Of a stretch of DNA of 12,676 nt, positions 1-6,805 are shown piece by piece. Where the stretch lies: assembly GCA_022615275.1 (NCBI GenBank), contig JAKEHA010000191.1:1-12676 (forward strand), given 5' to 3'. Every line of letters starts with the position of its first letter. Within the stretch, counting starts at the first letter, position 1. A program made the position numbers and the translations under genes. Under the pieces are notes generated by a model. It saw only the letters and a program-made list of their open reading frames with translations, did no database searches and was not told the origin of the DNA. The DNA comes from Candidatus Latescibacterota bacterium. Lineage in GTDB: Bacteria > Krumholzibacteriota > Krumholzibacteriia > WVZY01 > JAKEHA01.

Positions 1-80
1 CGGAGCACCTCCGCCACGTGGCGCTGGGCCAGCGGGATGACCTCGCCGAAGATGGTCTCCCACTTGCGGTCGGCCAGCCG
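1..80. other. non-Clp sequence at left edge (probable chimeric end)
   Basis: The frame that becomes ClpC from about base 81 stays open here. However, the residues it encodes bear no resemblance to the segment that should precede VDFRNTV in a ClpB/ClpC protein (a stretch like EKAHPDVFNILLQ.LEDGRLTD). Read on the minus strand, roughly 86 down to 3, it gives an uninterrupted, natural-looking peptide containing ADRKWETIFGEVIPLAQ, with G or C at every third position. I infer that this piece belongs to a different, minus-strand gene and was joined here by assembly or by a real rearrangement. I do not recognise the peptide's family. Confidence 0.5.
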
Positions 81-608
81 CGCCGCGTCGATTTCAGGAA
101 CACGGTGCTGATCATGACCTCGAACGTGGGCGCCAGCGAGATCAAATCGGGCAAGAGCCTGGGCTTCATGCAGGAGGGCAGCGACGCGCAGTTCCAGACC
201 GTGAAGGCGAAACTGACCGACCACCTCAAGAAGACGTTCAATCCCGAGTTCTTGAACCGTCTCGACGACGCGATCGTGTTCCGTCAGCTCGAGAAGGACG
301 ATATGAAGCAGATCGTCGACGTGCTGCTGAAGAACTTCACGAAGCGCCTCGACGTGCTGGAAGTCAACGTCAGCTTCTCGGACGAAGCGAAGCAGTTCTT
401 GATCGAGCACGGCTTCGACCCGGCCCTGGGCGCGCGACCGGTCAAGCGCGCGATCCAGCGCTACGTCGAAGACCCGCTGTCCGAGTTGATTCTCGCGCAC
501 GGTGTTCCCAAGGAGGCCGGCGTAAGAGTGGGGGTATCGGACGGGGAGCTTTCGTTCGAGACCTCCGGCAAGCCGGAGAAGGCCGCGGAGGATGTTCCCA
601 AGGCCTGA
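3..608 (+). CDS. clpC: ClpC-type AAA+ unfoldase, C-terminal fragment
   Basis: This is the last ~175 residues of a Clp/Hsp100 ATPase, which unfolds proteins and threads them into the ClpP protease. Recognisable Clp sequence starts at RRVDFRNTVLIMTSNVGA (about base 81), which carries the sensor-1 Thr-Ser-Asn of the second AAA+ domain. It continues with FNPEFLNRLDDAIVF, the arginine-finger region, and ends in the D2-small domain with GARPVKRAIQRYVEDPLSE, which carries the sensor-2 Gly-Ala-Arg. The EDPLSE ending and short acidic tail favour ClpC over ClpB. The N domain, first AAA+ domain, Walker motifs of D2 and any ClpP-binding loop lie outside the window, so ClpC versus ClpB/ClpE is a judgement. 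The stop codon is TGA at 606-608. The GTG at 18 is an internal codon or part of the chimeric edge, not a true start. Confidence 0.85.
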   Translation, partial: EHLRHVALGQRDDLAEDGLPLAVGQPRRVDFRNTVLIMTSNVGASEIKSGKSLGFMQEGSDAQFQTVKAKLTDHLKKTFNPEFLNRLDDAIVFRQLEKDDMKQIVDVLLKNFTKRLDVLEVNVSFSDEAKQFLIEHGFDPALGARPVKRAIQRYVEDPLSELILAHGVPKEAGVRVGVSDGELSFETSGKPEKAAEDVPKA

Positions 609-636
609 CCGCGACGCGCGCCGTCGATTTCTCGAG

Positions 637-678
637 AAATACCCCTGGCGTTCGCCGGGGGTATTTTGTTTTCTTTTT
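637..678 (+). terminator. intrinsic terminator after clpC
   Basis: The arms AAATACCCC (637-645) and GGGGTATTT (658-666) pair perfectly. The stem continues through a T-G wobble and GGC/GCC to a 4-base GTTC loop (650-653). The U-rich tail TGTTTTCTTTTT fills 667-678. It lies 28 bases after the clpC stop and separates clpC from the bamA operon. Confidence 0.92.
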
Positions 679-705
679 GCTCCCCGACACCACCTCTGAT
701 AGCAT
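677..705 (+). promoter_or_regulatory. candidate sigma70-type promoter of the bamA-lpx operon
   Basis: TTGCTC (677-682) and TAGCAT (700-705) are separated by 17 bases. The -10 is preceded by TGA (697-699), giving an extended -10 (TGnTAGCAT). It lies directly after the clpC terminator and 32 bases before the bamA ATG, where an operon promoter is expected. The -35 matches the consensus at only 3 of 6 positions. A similar TTGC/TAGCAT pair lies upstream of nadB, which supports the call slightly. Confidence 0.45.
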
Positions 706-737
706 CTCGTGGTTTGTGCCCCTGCGAACGTAGGTTG

Positions 738-3023
738 ATGACTGACAACAAGGTAGCGATTTTCATCGGTGCGCTAGCGCTGGCCGGCTCGGTACTCGCG
801 ACGGCCGGGTGGGCCCAAACGAGGCCGACCACGTTCGTGCAGCGGGTCGAGGTGAGGGGGAACCAGCAGGTTTCCTCGCCCAAGATCCTGCGCGTGCTCG
901 GGGTCAAGCCGGGCGAGCCGTACGACCCCGACCGCATCCGGCCGGGGCTGAAGCGCTTGTACGACACCAAGCAGTTCCGCGACGTGCGCGCGTACCGCAA
1001 CGACGGTACGGCGTCCGATTCGGTCGTGGTCGTGATCGAGGTGGCGGAGTTTCCGCGCGTCGACGAGGTCCTCTTCGGGGGCGACGACCACGTGAGCAAG
1101 GAAGACCTGAGGAAGGCCATCGCGGTTACCAAGGGCACCTTCGTGCGTCCGTCCCTCGTCGCCAAGGACAAGGAAGCGATCGCGGACCTCTACAAGGAGA
1201 AGGGCTATTACAGCGTCGCGGTGAGCGACTCCATCCACAAAGACGAGAGGGAAAAGAAGCAGAAGCTGTTTTACATCATCGTCGAGGGCGAGAAGGTAAG
1301 GGTTCGGCACGTCGATTTCGTGGGCACGCGCCTCGTCGACACCGAGACCATCCGCAAGTCCATCAAGACCAAACCCAAGGGTTTCCTGCGCGGCGGCGAC
1401 TTCAACCCCAAGCAACTGGCCGAGGACCGCGAGGTAATCATCCAGCTGTACAAGACGTACGGATTCCTCGACGTGTCCGTGAACGAACCGGAGCTCGATT
1501 TCGCGCCCAGCGGCAAGGACGTCGACGTCTATTTCACGATCGGGGAGGGCCCGCAGTACTACGTGGGCGACATCGACTGGAAGGGCAACGAGCTCCTGCC
1601 CGACAGCGTGATCGCGGGGAACATCCGGTTCAGCAAGGGGCAGGTGTTCGACGACATCGCGCTCACAGAGATGCAGTTCAATCTCGCCAATCTGTACGGT
1701 GACCGCGGCTATATCTACGCCACGGTGACACCGGTCAAGAAAGTGCGTGGCAACGTCATCGACCTGACGTTCGAGATCCAGCAGGGCAACCTGGCGCACG
1801 TGCGCGAGATCAACATCGCGGGCAACACCAAGACGTGGGAGGAAGTGATCCGGCGCGAGCTGGTCCTCATGCCCGGCGACGTGTTCTCGAGCAATCGGCT
1901 GCGGCGCTCATTGCGCGAGGTGTTCAACCTGGGCTTCTTCGCGGGGCCGCCCGAGCCGCAAGTGACGCAGGCCAACGACGAAGGCGACGTCGATCTCACC
2001 TTACGCGTCGAAGAGAAGTCCGCGGGGCAATTCCGCGTGGGGGCGGGGTTCTCGCAGCTGAACCGGGTCAGCGGTTTCATCGGCATCACCGAGCCCAATT
2101 TCCTGGGGCGCGGGTACCGTGTCAGCGGCAACTGGGAGTTCTCGCGCTCACGCCAGGACGTGAGCCTGTCCTTCACGCAGCCGTGGGCGTTCGGCACGCC
2201 CACCGAGCTCTCGCTTTCCGTGTACGCGGCCAACCAGGACCGCGTGCAGCAGCAATTCTATTCCGACCGACGCACGGGCTTTTCGATTCGCGTCGGGCGG
2301 CCGTTTCCGTGGCTCGATTACACGACGGTGTCGGTGCGCTACAGCCTGGAGGAAGTGGAACTCGCGGACTTCACGTCGGGATACAACGGGCCGCTGCGCT
2401 TCGAAGAGTGGCCGCAAACCACGAGTGCGATCGGGCTGACGCTGTATCGCAACTCGACCGACAATCCCTTCCACCCGACCATGGGGACGCGGACCACGTT
2501 CAACGCGCGCTGGACCGGCGCCGCCCTCGGGGGCGACGTCGACATTCAGCGCTACGAGATCGACATGTCCTGGTATCAGTCACTCCTGTGGAAGTTCGTG
2601 CTCGAGCTGCGCGAGAACCTGGGTGTCGTGGACGGGTACACGAGCTCGGCCGCCGTTCCCGACTACGAGCGCTTCCGCCTGGGCGGTAACCGCCGCTACG
2701 GCGTTCGCGGGTACGACTTCTATGAGATCACCCCGCGCGGAAACGACTCGTTCACGGGCGGGCTTTTCTATAGCATCACGGTGGCCCAGATCGAGTTCCC
2801 GATCGTGGCTCCGACGGTATACGGGCGCACGTTCCTGGACATGGGCGGCACGTGGAACAGCTTCGGTGCCAGCGAGTGGGGCGATCTCTTCAAAGGCGCG
2901 GGGCTCGGGGTCGTCATCGAACTGCCCATGATCGGGCTGTTCGGGTTCGATTATGCCTACGGGTTCGACCGCTTCGGAGGCGGTCGCTGGGAGCCGCATA
3001 TCACCTTTGGATCGTCTTTCTAG
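738..3023 (+). CDS. bamA: outer-membrane protein assembly factor BamA
   Basis: BamA is the central Omp85 component of the BAM complex, which folds beta-barrel proteins into the outer membrane. The 761-residue product begins with a signal peptide (about 1-26, cleavage after GWA). Five POTRA domains follow, at roughly 33-104, 105-184, 186-270, 273-348 and 351-426, then a surface-antigen barrel from about 430 to the end. The conserved loop-6 motif appears as VRGY at 656-659 (VRGF in E. coli), and the chain ends in a beta-signal closing with Phe (ITFGSSF). E. coli BamA is 810 residues, so the length is normal. The ATG at 738 is chosen because the longer frame to 666 would start inside the terminator. 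The ribosome site is weak (AGG about 4 bases upstream). The signal-peptide n-region (MTDNK) has no net positive charge apart from the N-terminus, which is unusual. It is the first gene of the operon and is followed 35 bases later by ompH. Confidence 0.96.
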   Translation: MTDNKVAIFIGALALAGSVLATAGWAQTRPTTFVQRVEVRGNQQVSSPKILRVLGVKPGEPYDPDRIRPGLKRLYDTKQFRDVRAYRNDGTASDSVVVVIEVAEFPRVDEVLFGGDDHVSKEDLRKAIAVTKGTFVRPSLVAKDKEAIADLYKEKGYYSVAVSDSIHKDEREKKQKLFYIIVEGEKVRVRHVDFVGTRLVDTETIRKSIKTKPKGFLRGGDFNPKQLAEDREVIIQLYKTYGFLDVSVNEPELDFAPSGKDVDVYFTIGEGPQYYVGDIDWKGNELLPDSVIAGNIRFSKGQVFDDIALTEMQFNLANLYGDRGYIYATVTPVKKVRGNVIDLTFEIQQGNLAHVREINIAGNTKTWEEVIRRELVLMPGDVFSSNRLRRSLREVFNLGFFAGPPEPQVTQANDEGDVDLTLRVEEKSAGQFRVGAGFSQLNRVSGFIGITEPNFLGRGYRVSGNWEFSRSRQDVSLSFTQPWAFGTPTELSLSVYAANQDRVQQQFYSDRRTGFSIRVGRPFPWLDYTTVSVRYSLEEVELADFTSGYNGPLRFEEWPQTTSAIGLTLYRNSTDNPFHPTMGTRTTFNARWTGAALGGDVDIQRYEIDMSWYQSLLWKFVLELRENLGVVDGYTSSAAVPDYERFRLGGNRRYGVRGYDFYEITPRGNDSFTGGLFYSITVAQIEFPIVAPTVYGRTFLDMGGTWNSFGASEWGDLFKGAGLGVVIELPMIGLFGFDYAYGFDRFGGGRWEPHITFGSSF

Positions 3024-3040
3024 CCGAGCAAACGGACCTT

Positions 3041-3050
3041 GGAAGGAGAG
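3041..3050 (+). promoter_or_regulatory. strong ribosome binding site of ompH
   Basis: GGAAGGAGAG ends 8 bases before the ATG at 3059. It is by far the best Shine-Dalgarno match among the operon genes. This fits a chaperone needed in larger amounts than the neighbouring enzymes. Confidence 0.8.
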
Positions 3051-3058
3051 TGTAACCG

Positions 3059-3589
3059 ATGAAGCGCAAGCTGGTTGTAATGTCGATCGGGGCCTTCGTG
3101 GTGCTGACGGGGGCGGCTGTTTCGGCGCTTGCCCAGGAGGTCAAGATTGGGTACATTGACTCGATAAAAATCTTTGCAGAAAACAAGGAGACACAGGAAG
3201 CCGAACGCCTGTATCGTCAGGACGTCCAACAGTGGGAAGCCCAGAAGCAGCGCATGGAGCAGGAGCTGGCGCGCATGGGCGACGAGTTGACGGCGCAAAG
3301 CCCCATGCTCTCGGAAGAGAAGAAGATGGAGCGCCGGCTCGAGATGAACCGCAAGATGGACGAGTACAAGCGGTTCATGGAAGAGACATTCGGCGACAAC
3401 GGGCTGGCCGCGAAGCGCAACAAGGAGCTCACCCAGCCCATCGTCGATAAGATAAATAGAATTATCGAAGCGCTCGCGATCGAACTGGAGTACACCATGG
3501 TCTTCGACGTCGCGAACGCGAACATCGTATACGCGGACAAGAAGCTCGATTTGACCGACCTCGTGCTGACGCGCTTGAACCAGCAGTAG
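3059..3589 (+). CDS. skp: OmpH/Skp-family periplasmic chaperone
   Basis: This 176-residue product is a Skp/OmpH chaperone that holds unfolded outer-membrane proteins in the periplasm before BamA inserts them. It has a clear signal peptide: MKRK, a hydrophobic core, then cleavage after SALA, residues 1-25. A first mature beta strand follows (KIGYIDSIKIF), then a long charged coiled-coil arm (about 45-130, rich in Glu, Lys, Arg, Gln and Met). A C-terminal strand pair closes the body domain (YTMVFDVANANIVYADKKLDLTD, of which VFDVANANIVYAD is the core). Length matches the family (E. coli Skp is 161). Its place between bamA and lpxD is the same as in proteobacteria. The gene overlaps nothing, and lpxD starts 24 bases after its stop. 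Confidence 0.93.
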   Translation: MKRKLVVMSIGAFVVLTGAAVSALAQEVKIGYIDSIKIFAENKETQEAERLYRQDVQQWEAQKQRMEQELARMGDELTAQSPMLSEEKKMERRLEMNRKMDEYKRFMEETFGDNGLAAKRNKELTQPIVDKINRIIEALAIELEYTMVFDVANANIVYADKKLDLTDLVLTRLNQQ

Positions 3590-3613
3590 TGACTGCCGGC
3601 CGGCGTTAGGCAG

Positions 3614-4693
3614 GTGCAGAAATTTTTGGGTGCCCGTTCGTACAGGCTGTACGAGCTCGCCGAGCTCGTGGGCGGAATCGTCGATGGCGATGGCCAGACG
3701 TTGATCCGCGGTGTCGCTGGTATTCGCGAAGCGGAGCCCGGCGAGATCACCTTCATTGCCAATCCCAAGTACGAAGAGTTCCTGGGGGTAACGCGGGCCT
3801 CCGCGGTCATCACGGGTCGCGCGCTCACCGCACCCAAACCCGTGATCCGGATCGACAACCCCTACTACGCGTATCTCCAGGTCTTGAATCTGTTCGCCGC
3901 CGACGTCGCGGTCCGCTACCCGCGGGGCGTGCACGAATCGGCCGTCGTCGACCCCAGCGCGAACCTGGGCCAGAACGTCGCGGTGGGCCCGCTGTGCCAC
4001 GTGGGCAAGAACGCCCGCGTGGGAGACAACACCACGCTGGTGGGCGGGGTGTTCGTGGGTGAGGCGGTCGAGATCGGGAGCGACTGCTTGGTCTATCCCC
4101 ACGTGACCATTCGCGAGGGAACCGTGGTCGGCAACCGCGTGATCCTCCAGCCCGGTGTCGTTCTCGGCGCCGACGGCTTCGGCTACGCCAAGAACGGCGC
4201 CACCCACCACAAGGTCCCGCAGATCGGGCGGGTGGTGATCGAGGACGAGGTCGAGTTGGGCGCCAACTCGTGCGTCGATCGCGCCACCACGGGCGAGACG
4301 CGCGTCAAGCGGGGCACCAAGATCGATAACCTCATTCAGATAGCGCACAACGTGACGGTGGGAGAGAACTGCGTCATCGCGGCGCAAGCGGGTATTTCCG
4401 GGAGCACCGAGGTCGGCAACCACGTCGTCATCGGCGGCCAGGCCGGTGTGGGCGGCCACATCGTGATCGGCGACCGAGCGATGGTGGGTGCCCAGGCCGG
4501 GGTCACCAAGGACGTGCGGCCCGCCACGGTCGTGTCCGGCTACCCCGCGCGCGAGCACGACGTCGCCAAGCGGTTGTTCGCGCACACCGCCATGCTGCCC
4601 GGGCTGTTCAAGCGTGTGAAGGAACTGGAGCGCCGCCTGCGCGAGCTCGAGGAAGGGGGTCGCCATGGTCCGTCAGCAACGAACGATCGCTAA
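3614..4693 (+). CDS. lpxD: UDP-3-O-(3-hydroxyacyl)glucosamine N-acyltransferase LpxD
   Basis: LpxD transfers a 3-hydroxyacyl chain from acyl-ACP to the 2-amino group of UDP-3-O-acylglucosamine, the third step of lipid A synthesis in the cytoplasm. The 359-residue chain has the N-terminal uridine-binding domain (about 8-100, with FIANPKYEEFL matching the E. coli Asn/Tyr nucleotide contacts). A long run of left-handed beta-helix hexapeptides follows (about 105-305), then a C-terminal helix (332-347). The presumed catalytic His is His245 in IQIAHNV (E. coli His239). The GTG start at 3614 gives the usual distance to the family motif YELAELVGG. Only a weak AGG precedes it, so translation may depend on the upstream ribosomes. 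The last 29 bases overlap the next gene. Confidence 0.95.
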   Translation: MQKFLGARSYRLYELAELVGGIVDGDGQTLIRGVAGIREAEPGEITFIANPKYEEFLGVTRASAVITGRALTAPKPVIRIDNPYYAYLQVLNLFAADVAVRYPRGVHESAVVDPSANLGQNVAVGPLCHVGKNARVGDNTTLVGGVFVGEAVEIGSDCLVYPHVTIREGTVVGNRVILQPGVVLGADGFGYAKNGATHHKVPQIGRVVIEDEVELGANSCVDRATTGETRVKRGTKIDNLIQIAHNVTVGENCVIAAQAGISGSTEVGNHVVIGGQAGVGGHIVIGDRAMVGAQAGVTKDVRPATVVSGYPAREHDVAKRLFAHTAMLPGLFKRVKELERRLRELEEGGRHGPSATNDR

Positions 4694-5978
4694 GGAGTTC
4701 GTTATCGAAGGCCTCGGCCTCCACACCGGCAACACCGTGAAGATGCGCGTCAAGCCCGCGCCGCCGGGAACCGGGATCAAGTTCATTCGCGTCGATTTGA
4801 ATCCGCCGGTGGAGATTCCGGCGGTGGTGACGAGCATTCCCGAGGATGCGACGTCCTATCGCAACACGTCGATCTCCACCGGGCCGGCCGAGATCCACAC
4901 CGTCGAGCACGTGCTGGCCACGTGCTACGGGCTCGGCATCGACAACCTCGTCATCGACATCGACGCCAACGAGCCGCCGGAACCCGCGAGCGGGACCTAC
5001 GCCTCCTACGTGCGCGCCTTCGAGCAGGCCGGTGCGGTGAACCAGGGCGCGCCGGCCGACATCTTCACGGTCGATCGCGCGGTGACGCTCAAGGAGAACG
5101 GAATCGAGATCCACGCCGTTCCCGCCGACGACTTTCGTGTGAGCTTCACGATCCAGTACGAGAATCCGCAGATCGGCACGCAGTACGCGAGCTTCACCGT
5201 CTCGCCCGAGGTATTCGAGAGGGAGATCGCGCCCGCGCGCACCTTCGTCATGTTCGACGACGTCGAGCGCCTGCGCGCGATGGGACTCATCAAGGGCGGA
5301 AACCTCGGCAACGCGCTCGTGTTCACGCGCGAGGGCGTCATGAACGAGGAGCAACTGCGCTTCCCGGACGAGTGCGTGCGCCACAAGATCCTCGATCTGA
5401 TCGGCGACCTCTCGCTCTTGGGCGCGCCCATCCGCGGCCACGTGCACGCGGTCCGCTCCGGTCACGCCGCCAACGTTCGCTTCGTGCGCAAGCTCTGGGA
5501 GGTTCACCAGGCGCGCAAACGCGCCGCGGGCGCGACCGAGACGGGCGTGTGGGACATCAATTTGATCCAAGAGATCATGCCGCACCGCTACCCGTTTCTC
5601 CTCGTCGATCGCATCGTCGAGCTCGAGGACCGTAAGCGCGTGGTGGGGATCAAGAACGTCACCATCAACGAGCCGTTTTTCAACGGACACTTTCCGGGTC
5701 ACCCGATCATGCCCGCCGTACTCATCATCGAAGCGATGGCGCAGACCGGCGGAGTCATGCTGCTCAACACCGTCGACGACCCCAAGAGGTACCTGGTGTA
5801 TTTCACGCGCGTCGACAAGGCGAAGTTCCGACGCCCCGTGTTGCCCGGCGACCAGCTGCGTTTCGAGCTGGAGATGAAATCGCTGCGGCGAGGACTCTGT
5901 ACGATGCAAGGCTATGCGTATGTCGACGGGAAGCTGGCGGCAGAGGCCGAACTGTCTTCCGTCATCGTCGAGCGCTGA
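4665..5978 (+). CDS. lpxC-fabZ: fused LpxC deacetylase / FabZ dehydratase
   Basis: This 437-residue bifunctional protein joins LpxC (about 1-285) to FabZ (about 297-437). LpxC is the zinc deacetylase that commits UDP-3-O-acyl-GlcNAc to lipid A. FabZ is the 3-hydroxyacyl-ACP dehydratase of fatty acid synthesis. LpxC landmarks present: Glu81-His82 in HTVEH, His240 and Asp244 in RHKILDLIGD (zinc ligands His82, His240, Asp244), Asp248 and His267 in SGHA. FabZ landmarks: PHRYPFLLVDR, catalytic His342 in NGHFPGHP and Glu356 in IIEAMAQ. The spacing of 14 residues matches E. coli His54/Glu68. The usual Asp in the LpxC MDGS-like motif is Ser109 here (see findings). The ATG at 4665 is preceded by GGAAGGGGG and lies inside lpxD, suggesting translational coupling. 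The fusion is known from FCB bacteria. It links the enzyme that uses hydroxyacyl products to the one that diverts hydroxyacyl-ACP into membrane lipids. Confidence 0.96.
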   Translation: MVRQQRTIAKEFVIEGLGLHTGNTVKMRVKPAPPGTGIKFIRVDLNPPVEIPAVVTSIPEDATSYRNTSISTGPAEIHTVEHVLATCYGLGIDNLVIDIDANEPPEPASGTYASYVRAFEQAGAVNQGAPADIFTVDRAVTLKENGIEIHAVPADDFRVSFTIQYENPQIGTQYASFTVSPEVFEREIAPARTFVMFDDVERLRAMGLIKGGNLGNALVFTREGVMNEEQLRFPDECVRHKILDLIGDLSLLGAPIRGHVHAVRSGHAANVRFVRKLWEVHQARKRAAGATETGVWDINLIQEIMPHRYPFLLVDRIVELEDRKRVVGIKNVTINEPFFNGHFPGHPIMPAVLIIEAMAQTGGVMLLNTVDDPKRYLVYFTRVDKAKFRRPVLPGDQLRFELEMKSLRRGLCTMQGYAYVDGKLAAEAELSSVIVER

Positions 5979-6005
5979 GGACGTCATGAACAAGGGGGCA
6001 CTACG

Positions 6006-6800
6006 GTGCGCAGCTATAACCTCAAGAAGACCGAGATTCATCCGACCGCCGTCATTCACCCGTGGGCTCGCATCGGCGAGGGGGTCAAGATCGGGCCGTA
6101 CACCGTGATCGGCGAGAACGTCGAGATCGGCGACGAGTGCGAGATCGGGTCCAACGTGCTGATCGAGGGTGCTACCAAGATCGGGCGCAACAACAAGTTC
6201 TTTCACGGCGCCAGCGTGGGCACCGCGCCCCAGGACCTGAAGTACCGCGGCGAGACCACCTACCTCACGATCGGCGACGACAACGTGTTTCGCGAGTTCG
6301 TCACCTTGAATCTCGCCACCGGCGAGGGCGAGTCGACGGTGATCGGCAGCCGCTGTCTCTTGATGGCGTACGTCCACGTCGCGCACAATTGCGTTATCGG
6401 CAACGAGGTCATCCTGGCCAACGCGGTCAACCTGGCCGGTCACGTCAGCATCCACGACTTCGTGACCATCGGCGGTTTGACGCCGGTTCACCAGTTCGTG
6501 CGCATCGGGAAATACGCGTTCATCGGCGGGGGGAGCCGCATCGAGCGCGACGTACCGCCCTTCATCAAGCTGGCGGGGAACCCGCCGCAAATCTACGGTT
6601 TGAACTCGATCGGTCTCGAGCGCCGCGGCTTCGACGCCGAGCGCCGCTCGAAGGTCAAGGCGATCTACAAACTCCTCTACAGAAGCGACCTCAACGTGAC
6701 GCAGGTCCTGGAAGCGCTCGACGGCGACGACTGGGACGGCGCGGACGCGGCCGAGATGGCGCACTTCCTGCGCCACTGCGAGCGCGGGATCACCAAGTAG
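6006..6800 (+). CDS. lpxA: UDP-N-acetylglucosamine O-acyltransferase LpxA
   Basis: LpxA catalyses the first lipid A step, moving a 3-hydroxyacyl chain from ACP to the 3-position of a UDP-GlcNAc-type sugar. The 264-residue product (E. coli 262) has hexapeptide beta-helix repeats from about 10 to 190 and a helical C-terminal domain (RRGF, YKLLYRS). Conserved histidines are present: His127 (VAHNC, catalytic, E. coli His125), His146 (LAGH) and His162 (VHQF). The chain-length ruler position aligned with E. coli Gly173 is Gly175. The GTG at 6006 is preceded by AAGGGGG at 5992-5998 with 7 bases of spacing and starts 9 residues before IHPTAVIHP, as usual. An ATG at 5986 has a good ribosome site but is out of frame. 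The stop is 5 bases from the next gene. Confidence 0.95.
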   Translation: MRSYNLKKTEIHPTAVIHPWARIGEGVKIGPYTVIGENVEIGDECEIGSNVLIEGATKIGRNNKFFHGASVGTAPQDLKYRGETTYLTIGDDNVFREFVTLNLATGEGESTVIGSRCLLMAYVHVAHNCVIGNEVILANAVNLAGHVSIHDFVTIGGLTPVHQFVRIGKYAFIGGGSRIERDVPPFIKLAGNPPQIYGLNSIGLERRGFDAERRSKVKAIYKLLYRSDLNVTQVLEALDGDDWDGADAAEMAHFLRHCERGITK

Positions 6801-6805
6801 CCGCG

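Noticed and set aside
666..737. Longer BamA starting at TTG 666
   Set aside because: It would begin inside the clpC terminator and put about 24 non-signal residues before a clear signal peptide.
3595..3604. Palindrome GCCGGCCGGC between ompH and lpxD as a terminator or operator
   Set aside because: Ten bases only, no loop or U-tract, and such palindromes are common by chance at this GC content.
5986..6108. ATG at 5986 with a GAGG ribosome site, opening a 40-codon frame before lpxA
   Set aside because: It is out of frame with LpxA by two bases, encodes an Arg/Ser-rich shadow peptide, and the GTG at 6006 has its own ribosome site and the expected distance to IHPTA.
3929..6560. Repeated isoleucine/glycine hexapeptide coding patterns in lpxD and lpxA as a DNA repeat or duplication
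   Set aside because: They are the normal left-handed beta-helix repeats of both acyltransferases, not a nucleotide-level repeat array.
3020..6776. Long minus-strand open frames (548 and 722 codons) opposite lpxD, lpxC-fabZ and lpxA
   Set aside because: They are antisense shadows of strong GC-rich genes: the peptides are rich in Arg, Ala, His and Asp without domain motifs, while the plus strand encodes clear enzymes over the same bases.
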